From an uncultured Lachnospiraceae bacterium (lineage in GTDB: Bacteria; Bacillota; Clostridia; Lachnospirales; Lachnospiraceae): a stretch of 12,228 bases of DNA. The notes under the pieces were generated by a model. It worked only from the letters and a program-made list of their open reading frames with translations, was not told the DNA's origin and searched no databases. Positions 6,896 to 12,228 of this stretch are shown here, piece by piece. Position numbers and translations under genes: made by a program. The first letter of the stretch is position 1; the number at the start of each line of letters is the position of its first letter. The DNA is taken from the NCBI GenBank assembly GCA_947174985.1, contig CAMWLB010000060.1, positions 1 to 12,228 of the forward strand. Reading direction: 5' to 3'.

Positions 6896-7603
6896 TCAGG
6901 AAATATGATACAGCTTGTTGTAGGTTGCGGTTAAAAGCTGAGTGAACGCCTGCACTTGTTCTTCCCCTGCCAGTGTGTAGGCGGAACGCAGCTTAATCGG
7001 TGTTTTGTCATGTTCTTCATTATATAAGGAAATCTTTGCTTCCAGTCCGGCAATACACTTCTCCATGGATTCTTTGCTGCAGTCATCGAGCACTACAACA
7101 AATTCATTGCCGCCGTTGCGGCAGACAAAGCCGGTGGAATCGCCGACCTCTTCTAATATGCCGCAGAAATCCTGAATCAGCCGGTCTCCCGCCTTGTGTC
7201 CTTCCGTCTCGTTGATGCGTTTCAGGTTGCTGATAGTAAACATGGCGCAGCCGGTATTTTGTAAGGACTTGCGGCTTGTATAGGTTCTGAAAACAGCGTC
7301 AAGACTATGTCTGTTGGGCATGCCGGTCATGCTGTCGAGGTATGCCGTCTGTGTCAGTGCATGGCTGCCGACAGCAAGGGCGCGCAGCTTGAAAAAATCG
7401 TTGAGCAGGCAGATGAAGCTGAAAATCATCAGCACCCAGATGGTGGCGCACAGGATAAAAAGAGTCCTGTCGGCATAAATCAGGTGCCTGAGCCGCGAAT
7501 CCATAATAAGGGTAACAAAAAATATAATTTCAATGACTGCCAGAAGGCATAACTGTATGATTTTGGCAGTGCGGAAGGATTTGACAAATTTCTGTTCCGG
7601 CAT
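6896..7603 (-). CDS. Membrane protein with degenerate GGDEF domain
   Basis: The start is the ATG at 7603 (MPEQKF...), with AGGAGG 9 nt upstream; longer in-frame starts to 7678 lack such a site. The 235-residue product has two membrane helices at about 13-34 and 47-68, then a GGDEF domain from about 85 to the C-terminus. 'LDSMTGMPNRHSL' (89-101) is the usual domain entry and 'INETEGHKAGD' (130-140) the substrate-binding helix. Two catalytic positions are altered: the signature reads GGNEF (164-168), and the metal-binding 'DIDxFK' aspartate is Thr123 ('TISNLK'). No RxxD inhibitory site is present. Diguanylate cyclase activity is therefore unlikely; a GTP-binding or protein-binding sensor role is more plausible. 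It is the first gene of the minus-strand array. Confidence 0.88.
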   Translation of the reverse strand: MPEQKFVKSFRTAKIIQLCLLAVIEIIFFVTLIMDSRLRHLIYADRTLFILCATIWVLMIFSFICLLNDFFKLRALAVGSHALTQTAYLDSMTGMPNRHSLDAVFRTYTSRKSLQNTGCAMFTISNLKRINETEGHKAGDRLIQDFCGILEEVGDSTGFVCRNGGNEFVVVLDDCSKESMEKCIAGLEAKISLYNEEHDKTPIKLRSAYTLAGEEQVQAFTQLLTATYNKLYHIS

Positions 7604-7658
7604 GGACCAGGGCCTCCTTTCTGTCAGCCGCTTAAAAGTCATTTCAAGATATACTACT

Positions 7659-7664
7659 ATTATA
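7659..7664 (-). promoter_or_regulatory. Candidate -10 element for the GGDEF-sigma-pseudopilin array
   Basis: The minus strand reads a perfect TATAAT here, about 55 nt before the GGDEF start codon, giving a predicted leader of roughly 45-50 nt. The -35 position at 17 nt is poor (TTCCCT), so an activator or a weak promoter is implied. The rest of the divergent gap (7604-7775) shows a TATACT at 7740-7745 on the plus strand without a convincing -35. Confidence 0.4.
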
Positions 7665-7796
7665 AAGTAATGATGCAAAAAAGGGAAGATGAAAATTCAT
7701 TTTGATTAAATGAACCTTTTGGAGGAAAAAGGCAGTCTTTATACTTGAATGCATCTAGGTAATTATATAAAATGAATGAAAGGAGTCTGTATTCAT

Positions 7797-8135
7797 TTGG
7801 ACGGATTATTTGTACACGGTGTGACGGAAGTAATGAGCACTATGGACACGGCAGCACAGGGATTGGGTTACAGATTGTATGTGATTAAGGAAGGGGCAGT
7901 GCCTTTGGCGGGAAATATCGCCCACAGCGGTTTTTTTCCGGTAACAATGGCAGTGATGGCATTTATGCTTCTGGGGGCGGCAGTCGGTTTATACATTGCG
8001 GCATGCAGGCAGTACCGCCGCAGAATTGCCGAACTGACCGGACGAAAACCAAAGCCGTTTATTGGCTGGAGGCTTTGGCGGCTGAAAGAATTTGCGCAGG
8101 AGATAGAATATGAACTGACGGGAGAAAACGTATGA
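7797..8135 (+). CDS. Small one-TM protein coupled to rfbD
   Basis: I prefer the TTG at 7797 (112 residues), because the only good ribosome binding site, AAAGGAG at 7779-7785, lies 11 nt before it. The in-frame ATG at 7776 would place that site inside the gene and has no site of its own. The protein has a ~45-residue N-terminal part ('GLGYRLYVIKEGAVPLAG'), one strong hydrophobic helix at about 46-69, and then 'RQYRRR' and a basic, Trp-containing tail, so a cytoplasmic C-terminus is likely. The helix followed by positive charges vaguely recalls a sortase-type C-terminal anchor, but no LPxTG motif is present and the tail is too long. The stop overlaps the rfbD start by 4 nt (ATGA), suggesting translational coupling. 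No family recognised. Confidence 0.6.
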   Translation: MDGLFVHGVTEVMSTMDTAAQGLGYRLYVIKEGAVPLAGNIAHSGFFPVTMAVMAFMLLGAAVGLYIAACRQYRRRIAELTGRKPKPFIGWRLWRLKEFAQEIEYELTGENV

Positions 8136-8986
8136 AGGTATTGGTGACAGGAGTAAAAGGGCAGCTCGGATATGATGTGGCAGAAGAGCTTGCAAAAAGA
8201 GGGACGGAGGTTGTCGGCGTCGATGTTGACGAGATGGACATCACGGATGAAGCAGCAGTACGAAGAGTAATTCTGGGCGCGTCGCCCGATGCCGTAATCC
8301 ACTGTGCCGCTTATACGGCGGTGGACGCGGCGGAGGACAATGAGGAAATGTGCCGCAGAGTCAATGCGGACGGCACGGGGTATATTGCCAAAGTGTGCAA
8401 AGAACTTGACATTAAAATGCTCTATATCAGCACGGATTATGTGTTTGACGGACAGGGAACAAGGCCCTGGGAGCCGGACGATGAAAGAAAACCTCTCAGC
8501 GTGTACGGGCAGACCAAGTACGAGGGCGAGCTGGCAGTGCAGAATACGCTGGACAAATATTTTATCGTAAGAATTACGTGGACATTCGGTGTGAACGGCA
8601 AAAATTTTGTAAAAACCATGCTGCGTCTTGCGGAGACGAACAACAGAATCACCGTTGTAAACGACCAGTACGGTTCTCCCACGGCAACCGCAGATTTGGC
8701 AGTTCTGCTGTCAGACATGATAGAGACGGAAAAATATGGGATTTACCATGCCACAAATGAAGGTATCTGCACATGGTATGAATTTACTTGTGAGATATTC
8801 AGGCAGGCGGGCATAGACATCGAGGTGGTTCCCGTTACCACAGAAGAGTACAATGCCAAGGCAAAGCGGCCGGCAAACAGCAGGATGAGCAAGGACAAGC
8901 TGGACGCGAACGGCTTTAAGCGCCTCCCTTCCTGGCAGGATGCGCTCACGCGCTACCTTACCAAGTTAGGCAGGTATGCGCTTTAA
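8132..8986 (+). CDS. rfbD: dTDP-4-dehydrorhamnose reductase (RmlD/RfbD)
   Basis: This 284-residue short-chain dehydrogenase of the RmlD substrate-binding family is of normal length. It catalyses NAD(P)H-dependent reduction of dTDP-4-dehydro-L-rhamnose to dTDP-L-rhamnose, the last step of activated rhamnose synthesis, in the cytosol. The dinucleotide-binding GxxGxxG is 'TGVKGQLG' (Gly7, Gly10, Gly13). 'STDYVFDG' (from Ser100) supplies the catalytic Ser/Thr, and 'YGQTK' gives Tyr125 and Lys129 of the YxxxK pair. 'RITWTFG' and 'DQYGSPT' are family signatures. GGGAG lies 7 nt before the ATG. No rfbA, rfbB or rfbC is in the window, so it is an orphan copy here. It follows a small membrane protein and precedes the str operon promoter. 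Confidence 0.93.
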   Translation: MKVLVTGVKGQLGYDVAEELAKRGTEVVGVDVDEMDITDEAAVRRVILGASPDAVIHCAAYTAVDAAEDNEEMCRRVNADGTGYIAKVCKELDIKMLYISTDYVFDGQGTRPWEPDDERKPLSVYGQTKYEGELAVQNTLDKYFIVRITWTFGVNGKNFVKTMLRLAETNNRITVVNDQYGSPTATADLAVLLSDMIETEKYGIYHATNEGICTWYEFTCEIFRQAGIDIEVVPVTTEEYNAKAKRPANSRMSKDKLDANGFKRLPSWQDALTRYLTKLGRYAL

Positions 8987-9021
8987 ATCTTTAAAATACT
9001 GCAAAACCCGCGAAAAAGTTA

Positions 9022-9050
9022 TTGACAATGCATTTGCAAGCACGTATACT
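9022..9050 (+). promoter_or_regulatory. Consensus sigma-A promoter of rpsL-rpsG-fusA
   Basis: A perfect -35 TTGACA (9022-9027) and a near-consensus -10 TATACT (9045-9050) are separated by exactly 17 nt. Transcription should begin near 9057, leaving a leader of about 108 nt before rpsL. Such strength fits ribosomal protein genes. Confidence 0.85.
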
Positions 9051-9083
9051 ATCATAGTGTGCACGCAAATGCATTCTTTTTTT
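9027..9083 (+). terminator. Inverted repeat with T-run overlapping the rpsL promoter
   Basis: The arms AATGCATTTGC (9027-9037) and GCAAATGCATT (9065-9075) are exact reverse complements. An inner GCAC/GTGC pairing (9040-9043, 9059-9062) continues the stem past a 2x2 internal bulge. A run of seven T follows at 9077-9083. In a transcript coming from rfbD this is a terminator-shaped hairpin. In DNA it is a dyad covering the promoter from the -35 end to about +19, so an operator is the other reading. Confidence 0.55.
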
Positions 9084-9164
9084 GTGACTTTAATATGGAA
9101 GAAGATGTATATTTGCGCAGTACATGGAAACTATTATTTTATATTCAGAAAGAGGTGAAACAGA

Positions 9165-9584
9165 ATGCCAACATTTAACCAGTTAGTAAGAAAAGGACGC
9201 CAGACAACGCAAAAGAAGTCTACAGCACCTGCTCTGCAGAAGGGATTCAACTCTCTGCACAAGAAAGCAATCAATACTTCTTCTCCTCAGAAGAGAGGCG
9301 TATGTACCGCTGTTAAGACTGCGACTCCTAAGAAGCCTAACTCCGCACTGAGAAAGATTGCCAGAGTTCGTCTGTCAAACGGAATCGAAGTGACAAGCTA
9401 CATCCCCGGAGAAGGACACAACCTGCAGGAGCATAGCGTTGTTCTGATCAGAGGCGGCAGGGTTAAAGACTTACCCGGTACCAGATACCACATCATCAGA
9501 GGTACACTGGATACAGCGGGAGTTGCTAACAGGAAACAGGCTCGCTCCAAGTACGGCGCGAAGAGACCCAAAGCTTCCAAGTAG
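9165..9584 (+). CDS. rpsL: 30S ribosomal protein S12
   Basis: This 139-residue S12, at the decoding centre of the small subunit, is the longer Gram-positive form with an N-terminal insertion relative to E. coli. The hallmark 'TPKKPNSALRK' and 'GGRVKDLPG' loops are intact. Lys56 and Lys101, equivalent to E. coli Lys43 and Lys88 whose changes give streptomycin resistance, are both wild type. Asp102 corresponds to the residue methylthiolated by RimO in some bacteria. An AGAGGTG ribosome binding site precedes the ATG. It is the first gene of the str operon here, with its own strong promoter. rpoB/rpoC are not immediately upstream, rfbD is. Confidence 0.98.
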   Translation: MPTFNQLVRKGRQTTQKKSTAPALQKGFNSLHKKAINTSSPQKRGVCTAVKTATPKKPNSALRKIARVRLSNGIEVTSYIPGEGHNLQEHSVVLIRGGRVKDLPGTRYHIIRGTLDTAGVANRKQARSKYGAKRPKASK

Positions 9585-9740
9585 TGACTGCGGCGGCTCG
9601 TTATAAACCGCACTGTTCACTTGTAGTCAACTGGATTCACATAACGGAACTATTTGAGTGTTGGAATTCTGTCTTGTATACAGTAATGCCGCACGTACAC
9701 ATAGGGAAACAATTGTGAGTACCGATGATTTAATTAACCT

Positions 9741-9777
9741 AACGCTTCCATGTGCCGCAAAGTTCGGGCAAAGCGTT
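9741..9777 (+). promoter_or_regulatory. Stem-loop before the rpsG ribosome binding site
   Basis: AACGCTT (9741-9747) pairs with AAGCGTT (9771-9777), and an inner TGCC/GGCA (9753-9756, 9767-9770) continues the stem past a 5-nt bulge. The stem ends 9 nt before AAGGAGG (9787-9793). It lies in the 217-nt rpsL-rpsG spacer, where S7 represses its own operon in E. coli. A similar role here is inference. Confidence 0.45.
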
Positions 9778-9801
9778 ACTATTATTAAGGAGGGAAGAAT
9801 C

Positions 9802-10272
9802 GTGCCACGTAAAGGACATGTTCAGAAAAGAGATGTATTGGCAGACCCTTTATACGACAACAAAGTGGTAACCAAGCTTATCAATAACATTATGTTAGAC
9901 GGTAAGAAGGGTGTCGCACAGAAAATCGTATATGGTGCATTTGCCAAAGTAGAAGAAAAGGCAGGCAAGCCTGCTCTGGAAGTTTTTGAAGAGGCTATGA
10001 ACAATATTATGCCTGTTCTGGAAGTGAAAGCGAGACGTATCGGCGGCGCTACCTATCAGGTACCCATCGAAGTAAGACCGGATCGCCGTCAGGCACTGGG
10101 TCTCCGCTGGCTTGTAATGTTTTCTCGCAAGAGAGGCGAAAAGACCATGGAGGACAGACTGGCAAATGAGATTCTCGATGCAGCAAACAATACCGGTTCT
10201 GCTGTAAAGAGAAAAGAAGATATGCACAAGATGGCAGAGGCAAACAAGGCATTTGCACACTACAGATTCTAA
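9802..10272 (+). CDS. rpsG: 30S ribosomal protein S7
   Basis: This 156-residue S7, the usual length, nucleates assembly of the 30S head by binding the 3' major domain of 16S rRNA. 'MPRKGHVQKRDVLADPLYDNK' opens the protein, and 'GGATYQVPIEVRPDRRQALGLRWL' (from about residue 77) is the conserved RNA-binding core. I chose the GTG at 9802 because AAGGAGG lies 8 nt upstream and the protein then starts at the conserved N-terminus. The frame stays open back to at least 9658, but that sequence is not S7-like. It is separated from rpsL by 217 nt and from fusA by 77 nt. S7 may autoregulate via the stem-loop just upstream. Confidence 0.97.
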   Translation: MPRKGHVQKRDVLADPLYDNKVVTKLINNIMLDGKKGVAQKIVYGAFAKVEEKAGKPALEVFEEAMNNIMPVLEVKARRIGGATYQVPIEVRPDRRQALGLRWLVMFSRKRGEKTMEDRLANEILDAANNTGSAVKRKEDMHKMAEANKAFAHYRF

Positions 10273-10287
10273 TTGCCGCTGTCTGAA

Positions 10288-10326
10288 GGACGTTTCAAGG
10301 CATATACTGACAGAAACGCCCGTTTT
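10288..10326 (+). terminator. Possible attenuator hairpin between rpsG and fusA
   Basis: GGACGTTTC (10288-10296) pairs with GAAACGCCC (10313-10321) with one mismatch and a 16-nt loop, followed by GTTTT. A competing 5-bp stem, CTGTC/GACAG (10279-10283, 10309-10313), shares one base with it. Partial termination or processing here would set the rpsG/fusA ratio. The T-run is short, so this is tentative. Confidence 0.35.
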
Positions 10327-10349
10327 ACTAATATAAGGAGGAAAAAACC

Positions 10350-12228
10350 TTGGCTGGAAGAGATTATCCATTGGAGAGAACCAGAAACATCGGTATTATG
10401 GCGCACATCGACGCTGGTAAAACAACGTTGACCGAGCGTATTCTCTATTATACCGGTGTTAATTATAAGATTGGTGATACTCATGAAGGCACTGCTACCA
10501 TGGACTGGATGGAGCAGGAACAGGAGAGAGGTATTACCATCACATCTGCTGCGACTACCTGCCATTGGACTCTGGAAAAGGAGACAAAGCCCATGCCCGG
10601 GGCACTGGAGCATCGTATCAATATCATCGATACGCCGGGACACGTTGACTTCACGGTAGAAGTGGAGCGTTCTCTGCGTGTGTTGGACGGTGCGGTTGGT
10701 GTGTTCTGTGCAAAAGGCGGCGTGGAGCCTCAGTCCGAGAACGTATGGCGTCAGGCTGACACCTACAACGTTCCCCGTATGGCGTTCATCAACAAGATGG
10801 ACATTTTGGGAGCAAATTTCTACGGCGCAGTAGAGCAGATTAAGACCAGGCTTGGCAAAAATGCCATCTGCCTGCAGCTGCCTATCGGCAAAGAAGACAG
10901 TTTCAAAGGAATCATTGATTTGTTTGAAATGAAAGCCTACATCTTTAATGATGATAAAGGCGAAGACATCACAGTTACAGACGACCTCGGCGACATGAAG
11001 GAGGATGCAGAGCTGTATCGTTCCGAGTTGATTGAGAAAATCTGTGAGCTGGATGATGATTTGATGATGGCGTATCTGGAGGGCGAAGAGCCTTCCGTGG
11101 AAGAATTAAAGAAGGTGCTCAGAAAGGCAACCTGCGAATGTGCGGCAATTCCCGTATGCTGCGGTTCAGCATACCGCAACAGGGGCGTACAGAAGCTTTT
11201 GGATGCAGTTCTGGAATATATGCCCGCACCTACCGACATTCCCGCAATCAAGGGCGTGGACTTGGAAGGAAACGAAGTAGAGAGGCATGCTTCCGACGAG
11301 GAGCCTTTCTCCGCGCTGGCATTTAAGATTATGGCTGACCCGTTTGTTGGAAAGCTTGCATTCTTCAGAGTATATTCCGGTACCGTGAACTCCGGTTCTT
11401 ACGTACTCAACGCTACAAAGGATAAGAAAGAGCGTGTCGGCAGAATCCTGCAGATGCACGCAAACAAGAGAGCAGAGCTGGATAAGGTTTACTCCGGTGA
11501 TATCGCGGCAGCGGTAGGCTTTAAGTTTACCACCACAGGCGATACCATCTGTGACGAGCAGCATCCGGTAATCCTTGAATCCATGGAGTTCCCTGAGCCG
11601 GTTATCGAGCTTGCAATCGAGCCGAAGACCAAGGCAGGACAGGGCAAGATGGGCGAGGCACTGGCAAAGCTTGCTGAAGAAGACCCGACCTTCCGCGCTC
11701 ATACCAATCAGGAAACGGGACAGACGATTATTGCAGGTATGGGTGAGCTTCACCTCGAAATCATCGTTGACCGTCTGCTTCGTGAATTTAAGGTAGAGGC
11801 TAACGTAGGTGCACCTCAGGTTGCTTACAAGGAAACCTTCACAAAGCCTGTTGACCAGGAATACAAATATGCAAAACAGTCCGGTGGTCGTGGACAGTAC
11901 GGACACTGTAAGGTTAAATTCGAGCCCATGGATGCAAACGGCGAAGAACTGTTCAAGTTTGAATCTTCCGTTGTCGGTGGTGCGATTCCGAAGGAATACA
12001 TTCCCGCTGTCGGCGAGGGTATCGAAGAAGCTACCAAGGCAGGTATTCTCGGTGGGTTCCCGGTAGTCGGCGTTTACGCAAACGTATACGACGGCACCTA
12101 CCACGAAGTCGATTCTTCCGAAATGGCATTCCATATTGCCGGTTCCATGGCATTTAAGGAAGCGATGAAGAAGGGCAATCCGGTACTTCTTGAGCCTATC
12201 ATGAAAGTGGAAGTTAAGATGCCGGAAG
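10350..12228 (+). CDS. fusA: Elongation factor G (3' partial)
   Basis: This translational GTPase moves tRNAs and mRNA through the ribosome. The start is the TTG at 10350, with AAGGAGG (10335-10341) 8 nt upstream; the protein then begins MAGRDYPLERTRNIG. About 626 residues are present, so roughly 75-80 of the usual ~700 lie beyond the window. G1 is 'AHIDAGKTT' (18-26), switch I 'RGITI' (60-64), G3 'DTPGH' (94-98, with the catalytic His98) and G4 'NKMD' (148-151). G5 'GSA' lies near 271. Domain IV carries 'GGRGQYGH' and 'HEVDSSEMAF'. The switch-adjacent 'VFCAKGGVEPQSENVW' differs slightly from the E. coli form and fits Clostridia. It is the third gene of the str operon; tuf is expected next but not seen. 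Confidence 0.97.
   Translation, partial: MAGRDYPLERTRNIGIMAHIDAGKTTLTERILYYTGVNYKIGDTHEGTATMDWMEQEQERGITITSAATTCHWTLEKETKPMPGALEHRINIIDTPGHVDFTVEVERSLRVLDGAVGVFCAKGGVEPQSENVWRQADTYNVPRMAFINKMDILGANFYGAVEQIKTRLGKNAICLQLPIGKEDSFKGIIDLFEMKAYIFNDDKGEDITVTDDLGDMKEDAELYRSELIEKICELDDDLMMAYLEGEEPSVEELKKVLRKATCECAAIPVCCGSAYRNRGVQKLLDAVLEYMPAPTDIPAIKGVDLEGNEVERHASDEEPFSALAFKIMADPFVGKLAFFRVYSGTVNSGSYVLNATKDKKERVGRILQMHANKRAELDKVYSGDIAAAVGFKFTTTGDTICDEQHPVILESMEFPEPVIELAIEPKTKAGQGKMGEALAKLAEEDPTFRAHTNQETGQTIIAGMGELHLEIIVDRLLREFKVEANVGAPQVAYKETFTKPVDQEYKYAKQSGGRGQYGHCKVKFEPMDANGEELFKFESSVVGGAIPKEYIPAVGEGIEEATKAGILGGFPVVGVYANVYDGTYHEVDSSEMAFHIAGSMAFKEAMKKGNPVLLEPIMKVEVKMPE

Noticed and set aside
7604..7796. 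c-di-GMP riboswitch in the divergent spacer
   Set aside because: I looked because of the GGDEF gene, but none of the conserved GEMM-type motifs or a matching stem arrangement is visible.
9095..9178. 27-codon leader frame overlapping the rpsL start
   Set aside because: No ribosome binding site precedes the ATG at 9095, and nothing in the peptide suggests attenuation control.
9654..9682. Second promoter in the rpsL-rpsG spacer (TTGAGT-17-TATACA)
   Set aside because: Each hexamer matches consensus at only four of six positions; such matches are common by chance in this base composition.
9658..9801. In-frame upstream extension of rpsG (48 extra residues)
   Set aside because: The added sequence is not S7-like, overlaps the stem-loop, and lacks its own ribosome binding site; GTG at 9802 has AAGGAGG at 8 nt.
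11166..12134. Long open frame antisense to fusA (322 codons)
   Set aside because: It lies wholly opposite a highly conserved EF-G coding region and is explained by codon bias on that strand.
1..12228. CRISPR array, tRNA, rRNA, insertion sequence or attachment site
   Set aside because: No regularly spaced direct repeats, cloverleaf-like segments, transposase-like proteins or terminal inverted repeats were found.

Overview
The window looks like a chromosomal segment of a low- to mid-GC Gram-positive anaerobe, most likely a Lachnospiraceae-type Clostridium relative. This is an inference from the style of the S12, S7 and EF-G proteins, from strong AGGAGG-type ribosome binding sites throughout, from a lipoprotein and pseudopilin cassette of a kind seen in that group, and from a consensus sigma-A promoter. 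No search was run.

Layout. (1) Positions 1-1662 (+) hold the 3' part of a large unrecognised protein with a helical front half and tyrosine-rich YD-like beta repeats at the back. It ends at a perfect 17-bp hairpin facing a convergent array. (2) Positions 1746-7603 (-) hold nine closely packed genes (gaps of at most 49 nt, one overlap). In transcription order they are a membrane protein with a degenerate GGDEF domain, an ECF sigma factor, a one-TM protein in the anti-sigma position, a transglutaminase-like lipoprotein, a GspF/PilC inner-membrane platform protein, and four small proteins with an N-terminal membrane helix that resemble minor pseudopilins. No assembly ATPase, prepilin peptidase or obvious major pilin is present. 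(3) Positions 7776-8986 (+) hold a small one-TM protein translationally coupled to an orphan dTDP-4-dehydrorhamnose reductase (rfbD). (4) Positions 9022-12228 (+) hold the str operon, rpsL-rpsG-fusA, with its own consensus promoter. fusA runs off the window end and starts with TTG.

How the parts may work together. The minus-strand array reads as one regulatory and envelope module: signalling or sensing proteins (GGDEF relic, sigma, putative anti-sigma) placed in front of a surface transglutaminase-fold lipoprotein and a trans-envelope pseudopilus platform. The missing ATPase and peptidase would have to come from elsewhere in the genome. This is the most novel-looking content of the window, but the functional link rests on gene order only.

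The str operon region has two notable non-coding signals. One is a long inverted repeat with a T-run lying exactly on top of the rpsL promoter, which could end transcription from rfbD. The other is a 217-nt rpsL-rpsG spacer with a stem-loop just upstream of the rpsG ribosome binding site, in the place where S7 autoregulation acts in E. coli.
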